64,000 nucleotides of DNA from contig NZ_JALGQH010000025.1 in NCBI RefSeq assembly GCF_022810305.1, positions 1 through 64,000 on the forward strand, read 5' to 3'. Every line of letters starts with the position of its first letter. The first letter of the stretch is position 1. Shown here one piece after another: positions 52,882 to 61,747 of this stretch. Under the pieces are notes generated by a model, which worked only from the letters and a program-made list of their open reading frames with translations, did not search any database and had not been told where the DNA came from. The position numbers and the translations under genes are program-made. Origin of the DNA: Rhodococcus sp. ARC_M6 (lineage in GTDB: Bacteria > Actinomycetota > Actinomycetes > Mycobacteriales > Mycobacteriaceae).

Positions 52882-54391
52882 CGTCTCCGAAATCAAGGTT
52901 GTCGGCACCAAGACAGTTGTAGCCGACGAATCCCTCGCCAGTGCTGTGGGTTTGCATCACACTATCCCCACCGCGCTGGCCGATCTGGTGGACAACAGCT
53001 TGGACGCCGGCGCGGCTCATGTGCTGATCAGGTTTGTTCAAGACGGAACCCGCATCGTGTCGATGATGGTGATCGACGACGGTAGCGGCATGGATAACGT
53101 CGCCATTGATTCGGCGATGACCTATGGCCGCCGACGTGACTACGCTGCAGCGGATTTGGGCCATTTTGGTGTCGGGATGAAGGCTGCGTCACTGAGTCAG
53201 GCGCGAGTACTGCGGGTGTGGTCACGGGCGACGGGTCATCCGGCGGTGGGGCGTGAAATCGATTCGGCGTCGGAACGCGGACGTCAAGGCGTCTCGGTGA
53301 TCGACGGAGATCAGGCCACCGGCTTCTTCGGTTCGGTGACGCCGAGATTCCCGTTGGATACCGGTACGATCGTCGAATGGCGTGGGATCTCCACCTTCTT
53401 GATGTCGGCGCACGTCGACGAGCAGACCAGCTGGCTCGAGCAAACAATCAACGATGTGCGCAGTCATGTGGGCATCGTGTTCCATCGGCTGATCGAATCT
53501 CGCCGGGTTGCTGTGACTGTGGATGTATTCGACGTCGAAGCAGGCCGGGCTGGCGCCCTCCGTGCAGTCAATGCGATAGATCCGTTCAAGTACCCAGTTG
53601 CCGGAGCTGGGAAGTATCCACGGCCGCTGACTGTTTCGCTGGACGGATCGACCGTGCCTGCGGCAGCGCATCTCTGGCCGGCACGGAGCAATGCACCCGA
53701 GTTTCGACTGCACGGCTCTCCGGGGCGTGAGCATCAAGGTATCTATTTCTATCGCCATGAGCGGCTCTTGCAGGTTGGTGGATGGAACGGAATAGTTCGT
53801 GCTCGACCGGACCTCGGTTTGGCTCGAATCGCAATCGAGCTCGATGACAATCTGTTGCAGCGCATCACTATCAACCCGGAGAAATCTGGTGTCACTCTCG
53901 ACGCTACGGCCTCGGCGGCAATTGACAGTGCGGTGTTCGCTGACGGTGATGGCGGTTTTCGGACCTATCTGGGCGATGCCGAAGCTGCAGTGCGCGCGGC
54001 CCGAAGTCATCAGCCCAGGCCCATCAGCGTCATCGAGCCGGTATCAGGATTTCCCGAGGACGTTCTCGATTCTTTCAGCGATGCATTCGATTTCACCGTC
54101 GGCGAGGATCCCGTCGCCGTGGGTTGGCGTGCCTTGGCCCGCGATCAGTTCTTCGAAGTCGATCTCAAGACGCGCACTTTGTGGATCAATGCCAGGTTTC
54201 GGCGTGACCTGCTGGGGCATCGAAGTCTCAATCCCACGGATGCACCCGTACTCAAATCGCTGATCTTCCTGTTGGTGAGTGAGATGTTCGAAGGAGTCCG
54301 CATCAGCGCACGGCAGAAGGAAAAGATGGACGCCTGGCAAGAAGTGCTGATCGCTGCGATTGCCGCGCACCGGGAGCAGGTAGCGCTGTGA
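52874..54391 (+). CDS. MORC/MutL-type GHKL ATPase
   Basis: 505 residues with the Hsp90/MutL/MORC ATP-binding fold. The N box is TALADLVDNSLDAGA; the usual catalytic glutamate position reads D in this segment. The G1 motif is VIDDGSGMD, and G2 is LGHFGVGMKAASLSQA. This is the layout of bacterial MORC-like ATPases that accompany Z1 helicase-like proteins in restriction-type systems, where they are thought to act as DNA-loading clamps. The start is ATG 52874 with the strong AAGGAGG at 52861-52867, overlapping the preceding gene. Its stop overlaps the Z1 gene start (GTGA at 54388-54391). Confidence 0.86.
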   Translation: MPDVSEIKVVGTKTVVADESLASAVGLHHTIPTALADLVDNSLDAGAAHVLIRFVQDGTRIVSMMVIDDGSGMDNVAIDSAMTYGRRRDYAAADLGHFGVGMKAASLSQARVLRVWSRATGHPAVGREIDSASERGRQGVSVIDGDQATGFFGSVTPRFPLDTGTIVEWRGISTFLMSAHVDEQTSWLEQTINDVRSHVGIVFHRLIESRRVAVTVDVFDVEAGRAGALRAVNAIDPFKYPVAGAGKYPRPLTVSLDGSTVPAAAHLWPARSNAPEFRLHGSPGREHQGIYFYRHERLLQVGGWNGIVRARPDLGLARIAIELDDNLLQRITINPEKSGVTLDATASAAIDSAVFADGDGGFRTYLGDAEAAVRAARSHQPRPISVIEPVSGFPEDVLDSFSDAFDFTVGEDPVAVGWRALARDQFFEVDLKTRTLWINARFRRDLLGHRSLNPTDAPVLKSLIFLLVSEMFEGVRISARQKEKMDAWQEVLIAAIAAHREQVAL

Positions 54392-57312
54392 GCGAGGAAG
54401 TGTTCCGGGCGCTCGCGCGCGAACTCGGCGACGGATTTCCACCCGAGAATGTGTTGTACCCGGTAAACGCGCGGTTGCGGGGGAGCTATCCGGATGGACT
54501 GACCATTGCTGACATCGTCGATGTCTTTCTCGACGGCAGTGCCGTCGCGGTGCGGACCGCGTTGAAGTCGCGTCTGCGGCAGTGGGATGCGGAGAGCGTG
54601 GAGAAGTGGGTTGGTGGGACCGCTCCCCACAGTGAGCAGCGTCGTACGTTGGTATACGAACTGCTCGGTATCCCTACCGAGGTTCATGCCGAACTCGACG
54701 CGGTATTTCCGCGTGAGGGTGGACCCGTAGTGATTGCGGCGCAACAACCGTGGGATCCGTGGTACACGTCTGATCGGCGACGAGAACACGACTTCTATTG
54801 GCGCGCCTACAAACGCGTACTGTCCGAGAAGAACTGGGACGACGAAACTATCGGTAGGTTGGATATTGCGACAACCGAAGTTGTTCAGCGACTGGCAGAT
54901 CCGACTCGGGCCGAGCCCTATCAGTCCAAAGGCCTTGTTGTCGGCTACGTGCAGAGCGGAAAGACGGCCAACTTCAGCGGGGTAGTAGCAAAGGCTATCG
55001 ATGCCGGATACCGATTGGTCATCGTCCTGACCGGCACGATCGAGATCTTGCGGAGCCAGACGCAGCGACGCCTCGACATGGAACTCGTTGGCCGGCAGAA
55101 CATCAGCGCGGGTGTCGACGACGACTACGTCAACGACCAGGACTGGCGGGACGGGAACTTTCTCGAACACGAGTTGGATCCCAATAAGACCAACGAGATT
55201 CCGGCGATTCGTCGATTGACCACATCGACATTCGATTACAAGAGCTTGCTGGCAGGTCTGAGTGCCTTGCACTTCGAAACTGTTGATCATTCGCTTCCGC
55301 TCAACGATCCGAAGAATCTCTACCCCAGCAACATTCGTATTGCCGTGGTCAAGAAGAACGTGTCCAGTCTCAAGAAGTTGGTCGCAGATTTGAAGAAGGT
55401 TCCCACCGAACTGGATCAGATCCCGACCCTCATCATCGACGATGAGGCTGATCAGGCTTCGGTCAACACGATCGATCCGAAGAAGATGAAGTCGGAGCAG
55501 ATCGAGCGAACCGCCATCAACGGTCAGATCGCCGAGATTCTCGGACTCCTCAAGCGTGCGCAGTACATCGGTTACACCGCAACCCCGTTCGCCAACGTGT
55601 TTGTCGATCCCGAAGACAGCGTCAACGTCTTCCCGTCGGATTTCATCGTCAGTCTTGAACGACCCGGGCCCTATATGGGTGGTGCGGACTTCCACGATTT
55701 CGACGACCTCGACGAGGATCAGAAGACGCCGGAGAACTCGAATGAAAAGGCGTATGTCCGAGATCTGAGGGCTGACTCCGACGAAGATCGTGCGCTCGAA
55801 CAACTTCGAGCCCTGGACTCGTTTGTCCTGTCCGGTGCGATCAAACTATTTCGGGAATCCAAGGGCGCCAAGCCGTATCGCCATCACACGATGCTTGTGC
55901 ACGAATCCGTCAAGCAGGCTGAACACGACGCTGTCGCTGACGATTTCAAGGCGTTGTGGAAGTCAGCCGGGTACAGCCAGGCGAAAAGCCTTGCTCGCTT
56001 GGAACAGTTGTGGTCAGACGACTTTGCGCCAGTGAGTGCAGCCCGCGGCAGTGACCAATCGAATCCACGCTCGTTCGACGAGTTGGAAGAATTTGTCGGC
56101 GCGGCCTACGACAAGATTTCGGAGGGCACCAGTCCGGTCATCGTGGTCAACGGTGCGGCCGAGAAGGACTACAAACAAGATTCTCTCGACTTTCAGGCAC
56201 GGGGCGTCTGGAAGATCCTCGTCGGTGGTACCAAACTCAGTCGCGGCTTTACCGTCGAGGGGTTGACCATCACGTATTACACCCGGCGGACCGGGCAAGC
56301 CGACACGCTGATGCAGATGGGTCGATGGTTCGGCTTCCGGCCGGGATACCGAGACTTGGTACGGCTCTTCATCGGTCGCACGGTGGGTGGGCCGGCCGGT
56401 GCCGACTTCGATATGTACAAGGCCTTCGAAGCGGTTGTCCGGGACGAAGAAGAATTTCGGCAGGAGCTGGTTCGGTTCAGTGGCACCAACGAGAAGGGTG
56501 AGCCTTGGGTGACGCCGCGCGATGTCCCGCCGATGGTGTTTCAGCAGCTTCCGTGGCTTAGGCCCACCGCCCGCAACAAGATGTTCAATGCGGATCTGGC
56601 GTATCGGGGAATGGGCGGCGAGAGTTTCAGTTTCACGATGCAGCCGCCGCGCGGCGACGGTTCCAACAATGCTCGTCACTTCACGGCTGTCTCACCGCTG
56701 TTGAAGATGCTCTCTGATTCCGGAAGCTTCAATTTCTTGGATAAGGACGATATTTCGCGCTCCTTCACGGCGCGGTACGGAATTGTTCCGGCTGGGGACG
56801 TGTTGGTTGCGCTTGATCAGTTCGAATGGGCCACCGGCTGGAATTTCGGTCCGCACCGCGAGGCGCTTTCTGCCGCAATCGAATCCGGTTTGCTCGAAGA
56901 CTTCGCCGTACTGCTCCCGCAACCGAAGACACGCGAGCCCATCGAAATCAACGGTTGGGGTGAAAAGGTCCCGATCGTCAATCGTAAGCGTCAGGAGCGC
57001 GAGTACCGGACTGGATTCACCGGTACCGCCGTTCGCGAGCGGGATGCCATCGAGCACATTGCAGGCAGCCCGAAGAAGAACGGCGGGCCGCTGGCCGCGT
57101 CGCTGTACCGCAAGACTCGCGGCGCGCTGATTCTGGTGTTTGCCAACGATCCGGGGCCGCGTCAGCTCAAGCGGGCTAAGGCCGGTCCGGTGGATTCGCG
57201 TGACTTTGCGACGCTGTTTTCGTACGCATTGCCGCATGCAGCGGAGCCATTGGGGCGGATAGGTTTTCGAGTGAAGAAATCAGGAACAGGTGCGATCGTC
57301 GATGCAAACTGA
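54388..57312 (+). CDS. Z1 domain superfamily II helicase-like protein
   Basis: 974 residues. P-loop GYVQSGKT near residue 186, then a TLIIDDEADQAS Walker B near 350, IGYTATPFANV (motif III) near 396, and VGGTKLSRGFTVEGLTITYYTRR ... DTLMQMGRWFGFR as motifs V/VI. These are characteristic of the Z1 family, a helicase-like group found in putative restriction systems with MORC ATPases and PD-(D/E)XK nucleases. GTG 54388 overlaps the MORC gene. It is probably the motor of the locus. Whether it translocates on DNA has, to my knowledge, not been shown for this subtype. Confidence 0.9.
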   Translation: MSEEVFRALARELGDGFPPENVLYPVNARLRGSYPDGLTIADIVDVFLDGSAVAVRTALKSRLRQWDAESVEKWVGGTAPHSEQRRTLVYELLGIPTEVHAELDAVFPREGGPVVIAAQQPWDPWYTSDRRREHDFYWRAYKRVLSEKNWDDETIGRLDIATTEVVQRLADPTRAEPYQSKGLVVGYVQSGKTANFSGVVAKAIDAGYRLVIVLTGTIEILRSQTQRRLDMELVGRQNISAGVDDDYVNDQDWRDGNFLEHELDPNKTNEIPAIRRLTTSTFDYKSLLAGLSALHFETVDHSLPLNDPKNLYPSNIRIAVVKKNVSSLKKLVADLKKVPTELDQIPTLIIDDEADQASVNTIDPKKMKSEQIERTAINGQIAEILGLLKRAQYIGYTATPFANVFVDPEDSVNVFPSDFIVSLERPGPYMGGADFHDFDDLDEDQKTPENSNEKAYVRDLRADSDEDRALEQLRALDSFVLSGAIKLFRESKGAKPYRHHTMLVHESVKQAEHDAVADDFKALWKSAGYSQAKSLARLEQLWSDDFAPVSAARGSDQSNPRSFDELEEFVGAAYDKISEGTSPVIVVNGAAEKDYKQDSLDFQARGVWKILVGGTKLSRGFTVEGLTITYYTRRTGQADTLMQMGRWFGFRPGYRDLVRLFIGRTVGGPAGADFDMYKAFEAVVRDEEEFRQELVRFSGTNEKGEPWVTPRDVPPMVFQQLPWLRPTARNKMFNADLAYRGMGGESFSFTMQPPRGDGSNNARHFTAVSPLLKMLSDSGSFNFLDKDDISRSFTARYGIVPAGDVLVALDQFEWATGWNFGPHREALSAAIESGLLEDFAVLLPQPKTREPIEINGWGEKVPIVNRKRQEREYRTGFTGTAVRERDAIEHIAGSPKKNGGPLAASLYRKTRGALILVFANDPGPRQLKRAKAGPVDSRDFATLFSYALPHAAEPLGRIGFRVKKSGTGAIVDAN

Positions 57313-57345
57313 GAACGACAGAGTGAATGACAGGAATAGATTCTG

Positions 57346-58200
57346 ATGGCAAAGACGATTGCGACCATCAACCTCAAAGGCGGGGTCGGCAAGACGACGA
57401 TCACGGCGGGGTTGGCGGAGTTCATGTCGCTGGAGTTCGGGCAGCGGGTGTTGCTGGTCGATTTGGATGCGCAGATCAACCTCACGACCATGATGATCAG
57501 CGAGGATCACTGGCTCGAACTCAACAAGAAGGGGCTGACCAGCGCGACTATCTTCCGTGACGCGGTGGACGGCACCTCCAACTTCGACTTGGAGGGATCC
57601 ATTCAGCGGTCGGTATCTCCGGTAAAGCCGGTGACGGGCGTAGACCTGCTGCCGTCGTCACTGGATCTGATCGAGTTGCAAGAAGAGATCAGTGCCCTGC
57701 GCGTCGCGGATCGTACGTCCACCAAACCCGTGGAACTCTTGCGTGATGCACTGGCCCCGGTGATGCCGTTCTACGACTACGTTCTCATCGATTGCCCGCC
57801 TAACCTCGGCCCAATTACGTTGAACGGCTTGGCGATGGCCGACGGCTACGTGATCCCCACGATCCCGGATGTGCTGTCAACCTATGGCATTCCGCAGATT
57901 CAGACGCACATCGCCAAGTTCGGTAGGGAGCTCGGCCGTGAACTCTTCGAACTCGGGCTGGTGATCACCAAGTACAAATCGAACTCAGCCGTTCACCGGA
58001 CAACCGTGCGAAACCTGCGACGTGATCCCAACGTTCCGCACGTCTTGCCGGAATATCTGGCGGAGTCGAATCAGATTGCAGCGTCGGCAGAGTTTCATCC
58101 GTACAGCACGCTGAAAGTGAAGTACGGCAACGCAGGTCAGTTCGATCAGATGCGTGCGATCACGCAACACATTCTCACGGAAGCGCAGGCGAAGCTATGA
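57346..58200 (+). CDS. ParA family ATPase
   Basis: 284 residues with a deviant Walker A KGGVGKTT (residues 11-18), Walker A' VLLVDLDAQINLTT and Walker B YVLIDCPPNL. ParA proteins position DNA or protein cargo through ATP-dependent dimerisation on the nucleoid. It is separated from the Z1 gene by 33 bases with AGGAA before the ATG. Its stop overlaps a small downstream gene by four bases (ATGA), the usual place of a ParB-like partner, so this could be a partition-like module or a component of the defense island. Confidence 0.93.
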   Translation: MAKTIATINLKGGVGKTTITAGLAEFMSLEFGQRVLLVDLDAQINLTTMMISEDHWLELNKKGLTSATIFRDAVDGTSNFDLEGSIQRSVSPVKPVTGVDLLPSSLDLIELQEEISALRVADRTSTKPVELLRDALAPVMPFYDYVLIDCPPNLGPITLNGLAMADGYVIPTIPDVLSTYGIPQIQTHIAKFGRELGRELFELGLVITKYKSNSAVHRTTVRNLRRDPNVPHVLPEYLAESNQIAASAEFHPYSTLKVKYGNAGQFDQMRAITQHILTEAQAKL

Positions 58201-58688
58201 GTGCGGGTATCGATGAAGCGCGTCGCCGGGTGCAGGTGCAGGAAACAGGTGCGGCGCTCCTGAAACTAGGTGCAACCAATGCCGCGGCATCCGTGCTGCT
58301 GGCAAAGCTCATGCAGGTAGTGGCTGAGGAAGCTGCCCGGACTCCGCGTTTCGCGAAGGCGATCGAAGAGGCTTTTGCGGCTCCGTCTGAAACGGCAGTC
58401 GGTGTAGCGGTTGCACCTCAGCCGGCGCCGCGTCGTCGAGTTTCCGCTCCGAAGGCCAAACGTGAAGCGGGTGCGTTTGATCCGTTCGAGGTATTCAAGA
58501 CCGATGGGGAAACGGTTCTGTTGGAGCGTCTTTCGTCCCTCGATGCGGATGGGATCAAGGACATCATCGCGGAGCAGGAGATGGACACTCACAAGGAAAC
58601 GGGCCGCAAGCGTAAGGTCGACGTTCTTGCTGTCTGGACAGTTGAGAGGGTGAAGACTCTTACCTCGAAGGGGAGCGCGTTTCGTTGA
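58197..58688 (+). CDS. small ParA-associated protein
   Basis: 163 residues. The N-terminal 60 residues look helical (DEARRRVQVQETGAALL, ASVLLAKLMQVVAEEA), a Pro/Arg/Lys-rich hinge follows (APQPAPRRRVSAPKAKRE), and the C-terminal part (DPFEVFKTDGETVLLERLSSLDADGIKDIIAEQEMD) is a compact helical domain. No ParB box is recognised. The position directly after parA, with four overlapping bases, suggests an adaptor that loads ParA, but this is inference. Confidence 0.75.
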   Translation: MSAGIDEARRRVQVQETGAALLKLGATNAAASVLLAKLMQVVAEEAARTPRFAKAIEEAFAAPSETAVGVAVAPQPAPRRRVSAPKAKREAGAFDPFEVFKTDGETVLLERLSSLDADGIKDIIAEQEMDTHKETGRKRKVDVLAVWTVERVKTLTSKGSAFR

Positions 58689-58741
58689 TTTCTGACCACG
58701 TTTGGATGCCCTGATCCGCCACTGACAATGGAGACCAATTC

Positions 58742-59548
58742 ATGATTGATTTTCAACTGAATGCCGACGAATACTCCCTTTACCAGGCACTACCAGAAGG
58801 TGGATCCACCCAAGGAAACATCTCTACCAGAAAAGCGCTGCGGTGGAAAAAGTCAAGATACTGGGAAGCCCGCGAAGGATTGATACGTAAGCAGGCCGCG
58901 ATTGCGGGGCTTGGAGGTGGGGGAACTCTGTGCCGCGCGCGGGACGAGGGAGATGGAATTGAACTCCCGGGCCAGGTCGTTTCATCGGTTGGTGGAGTTG
59001 CTATTCCGTCACGCGTCCGCGAGCGTCACTTGTACGGTCCGCTTGTCGAGACATTGCGCGAATCATGGAGCAGAGATACTCGATCGAATTCAATTGTCGT
59101 CGAAGTTACGTCGGACCAAGGAAGCCGCGCGACGGGTGGTCGGTGGACGAGGCCGGACATCGTTGCTGTCAATCTGAAGGAATACGACTACCTGCCAGGC
59201 AAATACATTGAAGTGGTGTCGTTCGAGGTCAAACCGGCAGATCAGATCAACGTGACCGCAGTCTACGAAGCCATGGCGCATCGGAGAAATGCCACGCATG
59301 CCTATGTGTTGCTTCATATTCCGCAGATTCTCCGAGATTCCTTGGCCGAGGACTTGCAGGTGGTGCGGGCGGCCGCTGCGGAGCACGGAGTCGGTGTGAT
59401 CACTTTCGGGGAAAACGATGACTATGACACATGGTCGACTGTAGAGGTCGCGGTCAGGGTCGACACGACGCCAGAACGCTTGAACGACTTCATCGAGACC
59501 CAGCTTTCTGCTGAATCCAAACGCAAGATTGCGTTGAGTGTTCGCTGA
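58742..59548 (+). CDS. PD-(D/E)XK nuclease-like protein
   Basis: 268 residues. An N-terminal winged-helix-like stretch (DEYSLYQALPEGGSTQGNISTRK, then LRWKKSRYWEAREGLIRKQ) is followed by a likely PD-(D/E)XK core: GGRWTRPDIVAV near residue 137 (aspartate) and VVSFEVKP near 160 (ExK), separated by a hydrophobic strand. These are the catalytic residues of restriction-endonuclease-like folds. With the upstream Z1 and MORC genes this completes a restriction-type set. ATG 58742 has GGAGA upstream. The fold call rests on motif spacing, not on a search. Confidence 0.68.
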   Translation: MIDFQLNADEYSLYQALPEGGSTQGNISTRKALRWKKSRYWEAREGLIRKQAAIAGLGGGGTLCRARDEGDGIELPGQVVSSVGGVAIPSRVRERHLYGPLVETLRESWSRDTRSNSIVVEVTSDQGSRATGGRWTRPDIVAVNLKEYDYLPGKYIEVVSFEVKPADQINVTAVYEAMAHRRNATHAYVLLHIPQILRDSLAEDLQVVRAAAAEHGVGVITFGENDDYDTWSTVEVAVRVDTTPERLNDFIETQLSAESKRKIALSVR

Positions 59549-59811
59549 TTTGGCTGATGGCGCAGCGCGGTATTGACCGTGCGTTGATGGACCATCGCGT
59601 GGATTGGTACGGCGATGTTCGGATAAGTCGATCGACCCTAGCGCTTCATTCAGGATCGGGGATTGATTCGAGCCACGTCAATGTAGTTTGCGGTGGCGTC
59701 GATTGATTCGGTCAGCTTCGTAATACGATCTGTCGGACGGTTCAGGAATGATGTCGATGAGAATCGGCCCCGAGTCGATCGCATTCATTGTTGTCTGACG
59801 GAGGTATTTCG

Positions 59812-61746
59812 ATGACCAGCGCGCTACGCCAAGCAGAGACCCATCGGCTGCCCTCTGATCACAGCTGGGTTGTTCTCGATGTCGAGACGTCGGGAATGCG
59901 GGCCGCCTCGCACCGAGTGCTCAGTATCGCCGCTCTGGTATTGCGTGAAGACGGATCAGTCGAGCGGGAGTTCTCGACGCTGCTCAACCCAGGGTGCGAC
60001 CCCGGCCCGGTCCATATCCACGGCCTCACACCCGAGCGTTTGGCGGGAGCCCCTCGATTCGAGGATATTGCCGACGAGTTCGGTGAGTTGCTGTCAGGCC
60101 GAACGATGGTTGCGCACAATGCCTCATTCGACTACGGGTTCCTGGACGCAGAGTTTCAGCGCGCTAGTTTTACCACCCCGATAGAACAGCGTCTCTGCAC
60201 CCTGGCGCTTTCGCGGCGTCTGGAACTCGATGTGCCCAACCATCGGCTCGGCACGTTGGCCGAGTACTGGAAGGTCGAGCAACTCAATGCACATGATGCC
60301 TATGACGACGCTCGGGTGCTCGTCGAGATCTTCGGGCGGAGCGCATCCCTTGCCGACTCCCTGCAGCTTCCGCTCCCCGTTGTCAGTTGCAAGGACCGCC
60401 GTGTCACGGTTTATCGCGACAAGATCACGCGTGTGCCGTCATCGTTCACGAATCCCGGACGCCTGGATACGGTGCACGGCTTGGTGCAGGGCATGAAGAT
60501 TGTGATCAGCGGCCCGACGAGTACTCCTCGAATTGCGTTGGCAGCCAGACTCGCCGAGGCTGGTTTCGATGTGATGAACACAGTTAGTCGGCAGACCAGC
60601 GTTGTGGTGTGCGACAACACCGCATCACTGAGCGGGAAGGTACGCAAAGCCGGATCAGACGGCATTCCTGTCATCTCGGAGCAGCGCCTCGAGGAGTTGT
60701 TGGTGCGGGCATTGCCCGGCCAGCTCAAGACCGGTGAAGCCATCGCTATCAATCCGGTTGTAGCGCCTGCGGTCCCGGCGGCACCTGAAGTTGCTCTTGT
60801 GCCGGAGGCTATCGAGCCCGTGCCCGAGGTTGCGCTGATTCCGGAGATCGTCGTACCAGCACAGCCGCGCCCCGCTGAGCCGAACTCCATTGCACGTCCC
60901 TCGATGATTGCAACCGCATCACCTCTCGCGAATCGGAAGGCGAAGGCGTGGCAGGGTCGCCGAGTGCTGATTCTTGGCGGCAATCATCTCGACGGTGTGA
61001 TCATGCGGTCGCGCATCCTTCAGCTCGGTGCCCGTCCGTCTCTCAACTTCACAACCGCGGTCACTGAAGTTTTGGTGTTGGAGGGCGGTGAGTCTGACAA
61101 GCGAATGGCTCGGGTCATCGAACGAGGGCTTCCTCAGATCAAGGAATCCGATGTCAACGAGTCCCTGGTTTCGGGCGTAGTTCCCGCTCACATGAAGCTT
61201 GAATCACGTTTGTCTGCACCGATTTTGATGCGAGGCGAGGTTGTCGATCTTCCGGCCGCCCAGTCGGAGTGGTCCATTAATGTTGCCTGGCGTGCCGAGA
61301 ACGTCGGTGACGAGTTCGAGGTCGACGTGGTTGCCTTCCTTCTTGACTCCACAAACAAAGTTGATTCCGATCAAGACTTCGTCTTCTACAACAACACTGT
61401 GGACGAGGACGGCGCGGTCGAACTTGCAGTGGACGGTAGCAGCGAGCAGAGCGTCCGGGCTGATCTTTCGGCGCTGCCCGACGAATGCCGTCGAGTGGTC
61501 ATTGGGGCTGCCGTCGACGGAGAAGGCACATTCGGCGACTTGGGGGCCGTCTCCGTCAGTATCGATGGCCCCGACGGAACGTTCGCCACGTTCGTTCTCG
61601 ACGTCGGGACCGTCGAAAAGACCATGGTGCTTACCGAGATCTACCGCCGCGGCGACGTGTGGCGTCTCAGAGCGGTAGGTCAGGGCCATAACCACGATCT
61701 CGGCGTGATGGCAGTCGGTTACGGCGTCGAGGTGGACGAGGACTGA
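59812..61746 (+). CDS. DEDD exonuclease-BRCT-TerD fusion protein
   Basis: 644 residues in four parts. Residues about 18-180 form a DnaQ-type 3'-5' exonuclease: LDVETSG (D23, E25), VAHNASFDYGFLD and AHDAYDDARV (the HxxxD of ExoIII). Residues about 228-300 (MKIVISGPTSTPRIALAARLAEAGF) look like a BRCT domain and 380-450 (RRVLILGGNHLDGVIMRSRILQLGA) like a second. Residues about 472-643 are TerD (GEVVDLPAAQ, VDVVAFLLDS, DQDFVFYNN, VLTEIYRRGDVWRLRAVGQGH). ATG 59812 has GGAGG upstream. It ends one base from the convergent helicase gene. A DNA-damage or invader-DNA processing role is inferred. Confidence 0.88.
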   Translation: MTSALRQAETHRLPSDHSWVVLDVETSGMRAASHRVLSIAALVLREDGSVEREFSTLLNPGCDPGPVHIHGLTPERLAGAPRFEDIADEFGELLSGRTMVAHNASFDYGFLDAEFQRASFTTPIEQRLCTLALSRRLELDVPNHRLGTLAEYWKVEQLNAHDAYDDARVLVEIFGRSASLADSLQLPLPVVSCKDRRVTVYRDKITRVPSSFTNPGRLDTVHGLVQGMKIVISGPTSTPRIALAARLAEAGFDVMNTVSRQTSVVVCDNTASLSGKVRKAGSDGIPVISEQRLEELLVRALPGQLKTGEAIAINPVVAPAVPAAPEVALVPEAIEPVPEVALIPEIVVPAQPRPAEPNSIARPSMIATASPLANRKAKAWQGRRVLILGGNHLDGVIMRSRILQLGARPSLNFTTAVTEVLVLEGGESDKRMARVIERGLPQIKESDVNESLVSGVVPAHMKLESRLSAPILMRGEVVDLPAAQSEWSINVAWRAENVGDEFEVDVVAFLLDSTNKVDSDQDFVFYNNTVDEDGAVELAVDGSSEQSVRADLSALPDECRRVVIGAAVDGEGTFGDLGAVSVSIDGPDGTFATFVLDVGTVEKTMVLTEIYRRGDVWRLRAVGQGHNHDLGVMAVGYGVEVDED

Positions 61747-61747
61747 C

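Noticed and set aside
54145-55803. Antisense frame of 552 codons opposite the MORC and Z1 genes
   Set aside because: The sense genes have complete motifs and coupled starts; the antisense translation shows no family pattern.
57346-58688. Plasmid or chromosomal partition locus with origin
   Set aside because: ParA has no recognisable ParB and no cluster of parS-like or iteron repeats nearby; the genes sit within the Z1/MORC island.
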